Part shown: piece after piece, positions 1-6,379 of the stretch
How the letters are laid out: each line of letters starts with the position of its first letter
How positions within the stretch are numbered: the stretch's first letter is position 1
NCBI GenBank assembly: GCA_046155725.1
Contig: JBJXFT010000039.1
Location: 1 to 14,058 of the forward strand
Reading direction: 5' to 3'
DNA: 14,058 nucleotides
DNA from: M3007 sp046155725
GTDB lineage: Bacteria > Bacteroidota > Bacteroidia > Chitinophagales > Saprospiraceae
Position numbers and translations under genes: made by a program
Notes under the pieces: model-generated
The model's input: the letters and a program-made list of their open reading frames with translations, nothing else
Database searches by the model: none
What the model was told of the DNA's origin: nothing

Positions 1-330
1 TCGCAGGCCATAGATTCCGCCAAACAGCCGGATGTTTTCTCGCACCGTCAGGTCTTCGTAGAGGCTGAACTTTTGGCTCATGTAGCCGATGCGCCGCTTC
101 ACTTGTTCGGGCTGTCGCCACACGTCGTAGCCCGCCACCATCGCTTTGCCGGATGTGGGGGTGAGCAAGCCCGTGAGCATTTTCAGCGCCGTGGTTTTGC
201 CCGCGCCGTTGGCGCCGAGGAAGCCAAAAATCTCGCCCTCGCGCACATCGAACGTGATAGCGTTGACGGCGGTGAACTGGCCGAACGTGCGGGTCAAGTT
301 TTCGGTGGAGATGATGTTGCTGTTTGTCAT
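1..330 (-). CDS. ABC transporter ATP-binding protein B, partial (C-terminus off the left edge)
   Basis: The first 110 residues of an ABC ATPase, read from the ATG at 330-328 to the window edge. It starts MTNSNIISTENLTRTFGQFT. A canonical Walker A, GANGAGKT, lies near residue 41, and the Q-loop segment YMSQKFSLYEDLTVREN keeps its glutamine. The signature motif and Walker B would lie off the left edge. In the family this domain hydrolyses ATP in the cytoplasm to drive an ABC-2 type exporter. Its start lies 6 bases after the stop of the secreted-protein gene, so it is probably co-transcribed with it. Together with ATPase A, the HlyD-like adaptor and the TolC-like protein, it matches YhiH/YbhF-type efflux systems in which two ATPase domains serve ABC-2 permeases. 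The permease genes would be expected further left (inference). Confidence 0.93.
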   Translation of the reverse strand, partial: MTNSNIISTENLTRTFGQFTAVNAITFDVREGEIFGFLGANGAGKTTALKMLTGLLTPTSGKAMVAGYDVWRQPEQVKRRIGYMSQKFSLYEDLTVRENIRLFGGIYGLR

Positions 331-336
331 ACAAGG

Positions 337-1116
337 TCATTTGTTCAGTTCTGGGAATTTTTGCCTCGACCAATCTGCCAGTTCGCCTATCTTTTTTTCT
401 TGAAAATGCGATTTGTTCAGTGCCACGTTTTCGGGGAAGAACAGGTGGCAGAGTTGATAGAGGTACATCCATTCGAGCATAGACCGGACCTTAAACTGTT
501 TCATGGCCGTATCTTCTGTTCTGGGCAGTCGAAACCCGGAATCAAAGCGCAAGGCAATGGCCGAGATTGTCTTTTCCCCGATGAGGAACTGGATTTCCAA
601 ATCATAGCTACTGCAATCATCGCAATTCCTATAACCGCCCATCGGATTGCGCGGCAATTGCGTCAAGTCTGTTTGAAATTTTGAAGGCCAGTCAAAATCC
701 TTTTCGTTCCAAAAAGGGGATGGTTGCTGAATGCTGCGCAGCAATTGAAACAAACGCTCCGCCTCAAAACGCTGCTTGAATGCCGAATCCGGATTGATCG
801 GCTCCTCCCATTCTCGGTTTTTATGGAGCACATGGATCGTTAGCTTGTCTTCGTATCGAGCGGTTCGGATTTCAAAAAAACTATCGCGCCGACCATATTC
901 TATCCCATAACCTTCACTTCCAAAGTTCCAACTGTGGTGTATGTCCAGCCTGATTCTTATCGCTTCGATCTGGCTCATGGACGAATCAGCCAAGTTGCCC
1001 GGCTTCCACCCAAAAGGCGTGATGCCATACCAGCCTTGCGGCATGACACATTGTTCTTTTTGTGCCTTCACGGATGCACCGTTTGAAAGCAGGAGCAAAA
1101 TGAGAAGTCTTATCAT
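337..1116 (-). CDS. secreted protein of unknown function
   Basis: A 259-residue protein. I start it at the ATG at 1116, which forms an ATGA overlap with the stop of the DinB gene and begins a signal peptide (MIRLLILLLLSNGASVKAQ, likely cleaved after VKA). The frame is open further upstream to 1272, but that part lacks a signal and gives a low-complexity Gly run, so I rejected it. The mature part is rich in aromatic and charged residues, with cysteines in EQCVMP and a CDDC motif near the middle. I recognise no family. It is probably periplasmic or surface-located. Its position between DinB and ATPase B, with gaps of -4 and 6 bases, indicates one transcript. Whether it serves the transporter is unknown. 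Base composition looks more AT-rich than in the ATPase genes. Confidence 0.75.
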   Translation of the reverse strand: MIRLLILLLLSNGASVKAQKEQCVMPQGWYGITPFGWKPGNLADSSMSQIEAIRIRLDIHHSWNFGSEGYGIEYGRRDSFFEIRTARYEDKLTIHVLHKNREWEEPINPDSAFKQRFEAERLFQLLRSIQQPSPFWNEKDFDWPSKFQTDLTQLPRNPMGGYRNCDDCSSYDLEIQFLIGEKTISAIALRFDSGFRLPRTEDTAMKQFKVRSMLEWMYLYQLCHLFFPENVALNKSHFQEKKIGELADWSRQKFPELNK

Positions 1117-1628
1117 AGTGGCTTTGTGTTTGTGCTGCTCAACGCCCCCACCTCCTCCGCCGTCAGCCCATACAGCGGCGGCGTTTTCACTCCAAGCATA
1201 TTCAGGTATAGGTAAATCTGCCCGCGATGGTGGATTTCGTGTTCCACCAGAGCGCGCAGCCATTTCCAGCAAGTGATGGGCAAGCCGGCGGGCGTGAGGA
1301 TTTTGGCTTGCAACATTTCGGGGCTCATCCTTTGAAAAATGGCAACCGACTGGCGGTGCATCTCATCAAAATAAGCGAGCGTGGATTCGTGGCCTTCGGC
1401 CAATTCTGGCCCGCAGCCCGCGTACTTCGAGGGGCGGCCTTCGGCGTTTTCGGCATAGAGCCAGCGTTCGATGGCCGCGATGTGGCGCACCAGATCGCCG
1501 AGCGTGAACTTGCCCTCGCGGTAGGTCCATTCCAAATGCTCCTGGGGGATGAGCGCCACGACTTTGCGGGTTCGCTCGCGCACTCGTTCGTAGTATTCGA
1601 GGAAGGATTCGATGTTGTGGATGACCAT
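1113..1628 (-). CDS. DinB family protein
   Basis: A 171-residue four-helix-bundle protein of the DinB/YfiT-like superfamily. The family's metal-binding histidine pattern is visible: a first His in LVRHIAAIERW and a later pair in ALVEHEIHHRGQIYLYL, the typical HxxxH-RGQ signature. Members are metal-dependent, often thiol-dependent transferases or of unknown function, and usually cytoplasmic. I chose the ATG at 1628, 5 bases after the stop of ATPase A. A TTG three codons upstream (1637) would overlap that stop and is less likely. Its own stop overlaps the next start (ATGA), suggesting translational coupling. A DinB gene inside an efflux operon is unusual. One option is a role in detoxifying a substrate by thiol transfer, but this is speculation. 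Confidence 0.88.
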   Translation of the reverse strand: MVIHNIESFLEYYERVRERTRKVVALIPQEHLEWTYREGKFTLGDLVRHIAAIERWLYAENAEGRPSKYAGCGPELAEGHESTLAYFDEMHRQSVAIFQRMSPEMLQAKILTPAGLPITCWKWLRALVEHEIHHRGQIYLYLNMLGVKTPPLYGLTAEEVGALSSTNTKPL

Positions 1629-1633
1629 GATTT

Positions 1634-2554
1634 TCAATTTTTCATCAGTTCGATAAAACAGTCTTCGATGGTGGGGGCGGTGGGTTTTACTTCGATGTTT
1701 TGGTGGTTTTTGGAGGTCAAGAACTGTTCAATTGAACTTCCCGAAAGTTTAGAACTTTCGGGAAGTTGCGACTGCTTGAGATGCGCATATTCCCCAAAAG
1801 CATAGCAATCCGCCACACCCTCCATGCCGCGCAGGTCTTTTATCAATTGGTACATATCGTCAGAGCGGACGGCGAAGAGCAGGCTCTTGAAACCCTGCTT
1901 GATGCCCTGCGGCGTGTCAATCGCCATGATTTTTCCTTTTTGCAGGAGCGCCACGCGGTCGCAAAGTTCGGCTTCGTCCATGTTGGGCGTGCTGACGAGG
2001 ATGGTGATGCCGTGGGCGCGGAGGCTGGCGAGCATTTCCCAAAATTCTTGGCGGCTCACGGGGTCAACGCCCGTGCCGGGTTCGTCCAGAAACAGCACTT
2101 CGGGTCGGTGGATGAGGGCGCAGCAAAGGGCCAGTTTTTGTTTCATACCACCAGAGAGCGCGCCTGCGCGGCGGTTTTTGAAAGGTTCGATTTGCGAATA
2201 AATGGGCGCTACCAGATCGTAGTTCGCCTGAATGCTGGTGCCAAAAACGGCGGCAAAAAATTCGAGGTTTTCTTCCACCGTCAGGTCTTGGTAGAGCGAA
2301 AAACGCCCCGGCATATAGCCGATGTTTTGGCGGATTTGCTTGTAATCCTTCACAGCATCAAGCCCTGCCACCGTCGCCGAGCCGCTATCAGGCAGCAGCA
2401 AGGTGGTGAGTATGCGGAACAGGCTGGTTTTCCCCGCGCCATCTGGCCCGATGAGGCCAAAGATTTCGCCTTTGGCAACCTCAAAACTGATGTCCTGCAC
2501 CGCTTGGACGGAGCCGTAGGACTTGGTGATGTTTTGGACTTGGATGGTGGTCAT
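1634..2554 (-). CDS. ABC transporter ATP-binding protein A
   Basis: A 306-residue ABC ATPase starting MTTIQVQNITKSYG. The ATG at 2554 is preceded by AGGAG three bases upstream. An upstream in-frame extension to 2623 carries no domain and overlaps the antitoxin start on the other strand. Visible motifs are Walker A GPDGAGKT (36-43), signature LSGGMKQ (133-139), Walker B VLFLDEP (153-159) and a D-loop GVDP. The Q-loop position reads YMPGRFSLY, with no glutamine, and the H-loop reads VSTPNMDEAE, with Pro where His is usual. The C-terminus PTIEDCFIELMKN matches the EDVF-type tail of YhiH/YbhF-like drug-efflux ATPases. The tail contains an inverted repeat encoding residues 263-274. It is separated from the adaptor gene by an opposite-strand toxin-antitoxin pair. 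Confidence 0.93.
   Translation of the reverse strand: MTTIQVQNITKSYGSVQAVQDISFEVAKGEIFGLIGPDGAGKTSLFRILTTLLLPDSGSATVAGLDAVKDYKQIRQNIGYMPGRFSLYQDLTVEENLEFFAAVFGTSIQANYDLVAPIYSQIEPFKNRRAGALSGGMKQKLALCCALIHRPEVLFLDEPGTGVDPVSRQEFWEMLASLRAHGITILVSTPNMDEAELCDRVALLQKGKIMAIDTPQGIKQGFKSLLFAVRSDDMYQLIKDLRGMEGVADCYAFGEYAHLKQSQLPESSKLSGSSIEQFLTSKNHQNIEVKPTAPTIEDCFIELMKN
1735..1767. repeat. perfect 15-bp inverted repeat inside ABC ATPase A
   Basis: Arms AACTTCCCGAAAGTT (1735-1749) and AACTTTCGGGAAGTT (1753-1767) are perfect reverse complements around a 3-base loop. A separate 12-base perfect palindrome, GTTCAATTGAAC (1726-1737), abuts and overlaps the left arm. On the coding strand the repeat encodes residues 263-274 (QLPESSKLSGSS), in the poorly conserved stretch just before the C-terminal tail, and keeps the frame open. 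It may be an in-frame insertion of a small palindromic element or an RNA hairpin within the message. Confidence 0.85.
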
Positions 2555-2580
2555 ATTCTCCTGACTCGAAATTTTCAGCG

Positions 2581-2588
2581 TAAATTTG
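2581..2588 (+). promoter_or_regulatory. putative promoter -7 element of the toxin-antitoxin pair
   Basis: TAAATTTG matches the Bacteroidota TAnnTTTG consensus exactly, 25 bases before the antitoxin ATG. No clear TTTG -33 element sits at the usual distance. Its position, inside the divergent gap to ABC ATPase A, fits autonomous expression of the TA module. Confidence 0.45.
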
Positions 2589-2613
2589 TGCCTCACAGTA
2601 AAATCAGTTCCAG

Positions 2614-2829
2614 ATGTCATCACTGACTGTTCACATTCCCGACACCCTCGAATCCCAGCTTCAGTTGAAGGCGAAAGAGATGAACCTCAATATAGATTCG
2701 CTCGTGGAAAAGGCCTTGCAAGACTTTTTTTACTTCGAGCGCCTCAACCACCTTCGTGGACGACTGAACCGGCATTTCAAACTACAAGGCATTGAAAGTG
2801 AAGAAGACATCTATCGGCTTGTGTCATGA
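2614..2829 (+). CDS. antitoxin of a PIN-type toxin-antitoxin pair
   Basis: A 71-residue protein with an N-terminal beta strand followed by helices (SSLTVHIPDTLESQLQLKAKEMNLNIDSLVEKAL). This resembles ribbon-helix-helix antitoxins, which bind operator DNA through the strand. The C-terminal half (FERLNHLRGRLNRHFKLQGIESEEDIYRLV) is charged, as expected of the part that wraps the toxin. Its stop overlaps the toxin start in an ATGA arrangement, the standard layout for such pairs. In the family, antitoxin and toxin together repress their own promoter. It runs opposite to the surrounding efflux genes. The family call rests on fold-like features and context rather than on a unique motif. Confidence 0.85.
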   Translation: MSSLTVHIPDTLESQLQLKAKEMNLNIDSLVEKALQDFFYFERLNHLRGRLNRHFKLQGIESEEDIYRLVS

Positions 2830-3224
2830 AAATTGTGTTGGACACAAATGTGCTGATTTCGGCCTTCGTTTTTAAGGGCAGAGCTGCTACTGTTTATCAA
2901 TTCTGCGCAACGAACGAAAGCATCTTCATTTCTGATTGGATCATGGGAGAGTTGACTCGCACGCTTCGGAACAAATTCAACACCCATGAACTTGATATCG
3001 AAGATTTTGTAGCCTTGCTTTCCGCAAAATGCTCACTCGCCATTCCTACTTCTCCCCTTCCTGACATTTGCCGAGACCCTGACGACAACAACATTCTGCA
3101 ATTGGCAGAACACGTCGCTGCCGATTATCTCATCACTGGCGACAAAGACCTGCTTGCTCTTGGGCAAATTGCTTCTACCCGCATCGTAAGTCCAAGCGAG
3201 TTTTCGGAGTTGGTCGGGCTTTGA
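2826..3224 (+). CDS. PIN-domain toxin (putative RNase)
   Basis: A 132-residue PIN-domain protein of the 'putative toxin-antitoxin system toxin component, PIN family' type. It starts MKIVLDTNVLISAFVF, with catalytic D6. Further conserved acidic residues are E42 (GELTRTL), the RDPDDN motif at 83-88 and D106 in TGDKDLL, so a complete metal-binding active site appears present. Members cut RNA in the cytoplasm and are held in check by the partner antitoxin. The start overlaps the antitoxin stop by four bases. The gene ends 55 bases before the convergent stop of the HlyD-like gene. No hairpin terminator is visible, only a T-run at 3230-3237. Confidence 0.93.
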   Translation: MKIVLDTNVLISAFVFKGRAATVYQFCATNESIFISDWIMGELTRTLRNKFNTHELDIEDFVALLSAKCSLAIPTSPLPDICRDPDDNNILQLAEHVAADYLITGDKDLLALGQIASTRIVSPSEFSELVGL

Positions 3225-3279
3225 TAGATTTTTTTTGAACAGGAAATTGGGTACACTCGGAGGTGACGGGTATGGCCGT

Positions 3280-4212
3280 TCATAGTTTGACCTCTGCGGG
3301 CATTCCGATTTTCAATTCGCCGTTGGGGTTTGCTACGCTGATTTTCACGGCGTACACCAAGTTCACCCGCTCCTCTTTTGTCTGAATGACTTTGGGCGTG
3401 AATTCCGCTTTGGGGGAAATCCATCGGATTTTCCCACCAAACTCCTGCTGTTTGCCGCCGGCAATGTCCACCCAAACTTTCACTTCTTGGCCGACTTTGA
3501 TGCTGGCCAACTGGTCGCCCGCGACATAAGCGCGGAGGGTCAGCGTGGCAAGGTCGGCTACTTTGTAAAGCGGCTTTCCAAAGGCCGTGACTTCGCCCGG
3601 CTCGGCATATTTCACCATCACTGTGCCGTCCAATGGGTTGACGATGCGGCACTTGGCGAGTTGGTCGTCCAACTGGGCAATCTGTTTTTGGAGCGGAAGC
3701 ACCTCGGCGAGCAGGCCGCTTTTTTGCACACCCAGCGAGGCATTGGAAGCCGTTTTTTGCTCCCCGATCACGTCCATCTGGCGTTGGGCGGCTTCGATTT
3801 GGGCGTTCAGGTCGTCGAGTTGCTTGGGCGTGGCCGCGTCGCTTTTGAGCAGGTTTTCTACGCGGCGTTTTTCGCGCTCCAGCGTGGCGAGTTGTTGGCG
3901 CACCGAGGCGGTTTGTTTTTCAAACACGGCGAGTTGCGCCCCGATGGCCGGACTTTTGGCCACAACGGCGCGGATGCTGGCTTGCAGTTGCTCACGTTTC
4001 AGCGAGATTTGCAGGGAGTCAATCGAGCCGACTTGCTGGCCTGATTTCAGGTCTTGGCCTTCCTCAATGTTCAAGGTCAGGATTTTCCCGTTGGCCTCTG
4101 CGCTGACGATTCGCTCATCGGCCTCGAAGTTGCCGTAGGCATCGGCTTTGGGGGCGGTTTTTTGGCAGGCGGAGAATGCGACAATCAGGATAAAAAAAGT
4201 GCTTCTATTCAT
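3280..4212 (-). CDS. HlyD-family efflux adaptor lipoprotein (membrane fusion protein)
   Basis: A 310-residue periplasmic adaptor linking an inner-membrane ABC exporter to an outer-membrane channel. The ATG at 4212 opens a short lipoprotein-like signal (MNRSTFFILIVAFSAC) with Cys16 as likely lipidation site. The frame is open to 4350, but that extension would overlap the divergent gene start at 4262. Domain order: first half of the lipoyl/barrel-sandwich domain about 36-66 (NGKILTLNIEEGQDLKSGQQVG), a long coiled coil about 70-188 rich in Gln, Lys and Glu, the second lipoyl half about 189-220 (IVNPLDGTVMVKYAEPGE), then a beta-barrel domain to the end (KIGMPAEVKL). It resembles YhiI/YbhG. It lies between the TolC-like gene and ATPase A in transcription order, each gap now holding an opposite-strand cassette. 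Confidence 0.93.
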   Translation of the reverse strand: MNRSTFFILIVAFSACQKTAPKADAYGNFEADERIVSAEANGKILTLNIEEGQDLKSGQQVGSIDSLQISLKREQLQASIRAVVAKSPAIGAQLAVFEKQTASVRQQLATLEREKRRVENLLKSDAATPKQLDDLNAQIEAAQRQMDVIGEQKTASNASLGVQKSGLLAEVLPLQKQIAQLDDQLAKCRIVNPLDGTVMVKYAEPGEVTAFGKPLYKVADLATLTLRAYVAGDQLASIKVGQEVKVWVDIAGGKQQEFGGKIRWISPKAEFTPKVIQTKEERVNLVYAVKISVANPNGELKIGMPAEVKL

Positions 4213-4230
4213 GGCGTATGGATTTTCGAC

Positions 4231-4238
4231 TACTTTTG
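4231..4238 (+). promoter_or_regulatory. putative promoter -7 element of the nucleotidyltransferase cassette
   Basis: TACTTTTG matches TAnnTTTG exactly and lies 23 bases before the ATG at 4262, giving a short leader. It sits in the 49-base gap between the divergent adaptor gene and this cassette. No convincing -33 TTTG is seen. Confidence 0.45.
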
Positions 4239-4261
4239 GGGCATAAAACCCCCGGCTTTGA

Positions 4262-4732
4262 ATGTTGAATTTTGACGAACACGGCAACTTGACACCCAGC
4301 CAACCCATCGAATCCGATTTACGCGAGGTGGAAGACGTGCTGGTTTTCAATGAGCATCGGCGGCGTTTATTTGAGGAGTTGCTGTCGTTCGTTGATCAGT
4401 TGCTCGCCTTGGATTTGAGCGGCTTTCACATTTGGCTGAATGGCAGTTTTACAACACTAAAACCGAAGCCGAGAGACATTGATGCCGTCATTTTCATTTC
4501 GTATCGAGAGCACGCAGCCAAATGCCAAATCTTATCCGAGTTGAAAAAGAAATTTTCTGGATTGATAGACGCTTATTTTGTGCCAGTTTGCCCAGAAAGC
4601 CATCCTGATTTTAGACTCTACAATTCAGACAGAATAGATTGGCTCTTTTTGTTTTCGAGCGATCGAGATCGAAGGAAAAAAGGGTTTCTTGAAATAAAAT
4701 TCATTCAGAAAAATGGAAAAGCAGATAACTGA
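4262..4732 (+). CDS. nucleotidyltransferase-fold protein, DUF6932-like
   Basis: A 156-residue protein with the minimal nucleotidyltransferase pattern: GSFTTLKPKPRDID, with G61-S62 followed by D72 and D74, and a possible third acidic residue D103 (GLIDAYFVPV). The opening MLNFDEHGNL and the WLNGSF block are what I associate with DUF6932, a family linked by fold to MNT-type nucleotidyltransferases. Some relatives of that fold act in toxin-antitoxin or phage-defence modules by modifying tRNA or protein targets. Activity here is inferred. It overlaps the next gene by 20 bases, has its own promoter candidate and runs against the efflux genes. Composition is AT-richer than neighbours (about 38% GC in the line 4621-4680, hand count), suggesting transfer. 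Confidence 0.8.
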   Translation: MLNFDEHGNLTPSQPIESDLREVEDVLVFNEHRRRLFEELLSFVDQLLALDLSGFHIWLNGSFTTLKPKPRDIDAVIFISYREHAAKCQILSELKKKFSGLIDAYFVPVCPESHPDFRLYNSDRIDWLFLFSSDRDRRKKGFLEIKFIQKNGKADN

Positions 4733-4931
4733 TTTGCCAATTCCAGTTGTGGCTACGCTCGAAAAAATCGAACGGGTCAACGCCTCAATTGCCCGCCACA
4801 AAAATGCTCCTATGCCTGATGTTTTTGCAATTGAACAATGGCAAGAAGTCAAAAATGACCTTGTCCGCCAACTGAAAGAACTTCTCTCGGAGTGCATGGA
4901 CGTTGAGTTCCCGCTTGCCACCGCTGCCTAA
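4713..4931 (+). CDS. small protein of unknown function, partner of the nucleotidyltransferase
   Basis: A 72-residue protein starting at the ATG at 4713, inside the last 20 bases of the preceding gene in another frame. The overlap implies coupled translation. The sequence is largely predicted helical and charged (VVATLEKIERVNASIARHK, then EVKNDLVRQLKELLSECMD), with no signal or membrane segment and no motif I recognise. By size and position it could be an antitoxin, target or cofactor of the nucleotidyltransferase. It ends 2 bases from the convergent stop of the TolC-like gene, so the cassette fills the gap exactly. Confidence 0.72.
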   Translation: MEKQITDLPIPVVATLEKIERVNASIARHKNAPMPDVFAIEQWQEVKNDLVRQLKELLSECMDVEFPLATAA

Positions 4932-4933
4932 AT

Positions 4934-6214
4934 TCAATCCCCCGTCTTCGCCCGCGCCATCTCCCGCGCTTGCGCCACCTGCACTTCGTGGGTTTTCCGA
5001 GTCAATTGCGCTTGCGTCAGCAGATTCACCTGCGCCAAATAGTCCGTCATAGTCATCACGCCGTTTTTCAATTGCGCGTCAGCGCGGCGCACGATGTCCG
5101 TTTGGAGCGCGATGATGTCACCGTCCTGAGCCAGTTGCGCCCGCCATTTTGCTTCGTCTTGTTGGTCTTTGAGCGTGTTGGCTTCCAGCCTTTGGTCAAA
5201 AAACTGTCGTTGGGCGTCCACGTTTTTTATTTGCAAATCAAACACTTGCGCTTCGCGCCGGCGGTTTCCCCAATCAATGGGCGACCAAGCGGCCCGAAGG
5301 CCCAGCAAAGCAAAAGGCTCGAAGCCTGTCTCGAAAGGATTGAACGGGTTGGGGCTGCCGAGGCCGCCTTGCGTGAAGGCTTCTATGCGCGGTTGGGCGC
5401 GGAGGCCGAGCGCGTTTCTCCCGATTTGAAGGCCGCGCTGTTGGAGGGAAAATAGCGCGTGTTCGGGCCTAACTGTACCGGCGGCTTTAGCCGCCGGGAT
5501 ATACGGCACCAGGCTTCCGCCTCCAGCGGCTAAAGCCGCCGGTACAACTTTTTGGCCTACCCATTTTGCCAGAATTTCCAGCACCGTCTGCTTGTCGGAT
5601 TGCGCGGCGGCGATCTGCTGCTCGATTTTCAGAACCTGAATTTTGACCTGATCCGCAGCTGTGCGCAAGGCTGCGCCCTCGGCCACAGCTGCTTCGGCTT
5701 GTTTGAGCCGGGTGTCGAGGTCTCGTTTCGCGGAAGCCAAAATCGCCTCGCTCTCTTGCAACAGCAGGGCTTTGAAATAGAGATCGGTCACGATCTCGCG
5801 GAGCGAAAAAACATCCACGTCCACTTGCGCTGCAGCCAGATCGCGCTCCAATTCGCGCTGCTGGCGGAGGTATCGGTCAGAGCCGCCGTCCCAGATGCGC
5901 TGGGCCACGTCCACCGAGAGTTTGTACTGGTCTTTGGGGATTTCCGGAATCTCAGCGCCCGGTAGTTGGAAAGGCAGCCCGAATACCTCGCTTTGCCAAC
6001 TGGCCTGTGCGCCGGCTTGGATGCGTGGCAACGAATTGCTGTGCAAACTCCTGATCTGCAAGTCGCTGATGTTTTTGGCGTAGCCTTTTTTTTGTAGCAA
6101 TGGGCTGTTTTGCACCGCGAGGGCGCGGCATTGGGCGACGCTGAGGGTGTCGTTGGAAAAACCCCAAAAAGGCGAGAAACAAAGTGCAAGGGCTATAAGT
6201 GCAGGTGTTTTCAT
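4934..6214 (-). CDS. TolC-family outer membrane efflux protein
   Basis: A 426-residue outer-membrane factor that would form the trimeric exit channel of the ABC efflux system. The ATG at 6214 begins a signal peptide (MKTPALIALALCFSPFWGFS). A TTG two codons upstream is less likely. The mature part starts with the family-typical DTLSVAQCRALAVQNSPLLQ, then has two helical repeats: about 110-215, with heptads such as RDLDTRLKQAEAAVAEGAALR, and about 320-426, with DAQLKNGVMTMTDYLAQVNLLTQAQL. Between the halves, residues 223-247 are encoded by a long inverted repeat and read as an Ala/Gly/Pro-rich linker, unlike the rest. Length is normal for the family. It is the promoter-proximal gene of the efflux locus. 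Its 3' end is immediately followed by the opposite-strand cassette. Confidence 0.93.
   Translation of the reverse strand: MKTPALIALALCFSPFWGFSNDTLSVAQCRALAVQNSPLLQKKGYAKNISDLQIRSLHSNSLPRIQAGAQASWQSEVFGLPFQLPGAEIPEIPKDQYKLSVDVAQRIWDGGSDRYLRQQRELERDLAAAQVDVDVFSLREIVTDLYFKALLLQESEAILASAKRDLDTRLKQAEAAVAEGAALRTAADQVKIQVLKIEQQIAAAQSDKQTVLEILAKWVGQKVVPAALAAGGGSLVPYIPAAKAAGTVRPEHALFSLQQRGLQIGRNALGLRAQPRIEAFTQGGLGSPNPFNPFETGFEPFALLGLRAAWSPIDWGNRRREAQVFDLQIKNVDAQRQFFDQRLEANTLKDQQDEAKWRAQLAQDGDIIALQTDIVRRADAQLKNGVMTMTDYLAQVNLLTQAQLTRKTHEVQVAQAREMARAKTGD
5474..5546. repeat. REP-like element with 21-bp inverted-repeat arms inside the tolC-like gene
   Basis: Arms at 5474-5494 and 5526-5546 are perfect 21-base reverse complements around a 31-base spacer. 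Each arm contains its own smaller hairpin: CCGGCGGCT-TT-AGCCGCCGG at 5478-5497 is a perfect 9-bp stem, and the partner at 5524-5543 has one mismatch. The nested palindromes look like a repetitive extragenic palindromic (REP) pair rather than ordinary coding sequence. The element keeps the frame open and encodes residues 223-247. A gene for a REP-associated transposase is not seen in this window. Confidence 0.85.
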
Positions 6215-6379
6215 ACACAAAAGTTAGTTCGCGGCTTTGGGGTTTTCCAAGGATGCCCAAGTGCGCGTTGGGAAACTGTCGGCGCAATTCAGGCTATTAG
6301 GAGTCGGTCAAACAAAATATACCTCGTTGATGTTTTGGCAAAAATATCAGGTTAAGCGCATCCAAACCAAAGGTTTTCA

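Noticed and set aside
73..684. Plus-strand open frame across the left edge
   Set aside because: It is antisense to ABC ATPase B and the secreted-protein gene. The former shows a clear Walker A on the minus strand.
1117..1272. N-terminal extension of the secreted protein
   Set aside because: It would hide the signal peptide, overlap most of the 3' end of the DinB gene and add a low-complexity Gly run. The ATGA junction at 1113-1116 is a better start.
4213..4350. N-terminal extension of the HlyD-like adaptor
   Set aside because: It would bury the lipoprotein signal and overlap the divergent nucleotidyltransferase start. The ATG at 4212 gives the expected signal and length.
6215..6379. Promoters for the tolC-like gene and the hydrolase
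   Set aside because: Only near matches to TAnnTTTG with a three-base spacer were found on the minus strand (CAAAATATA and CAAAAGTTA on the plus strand). This is not enough to annotate.
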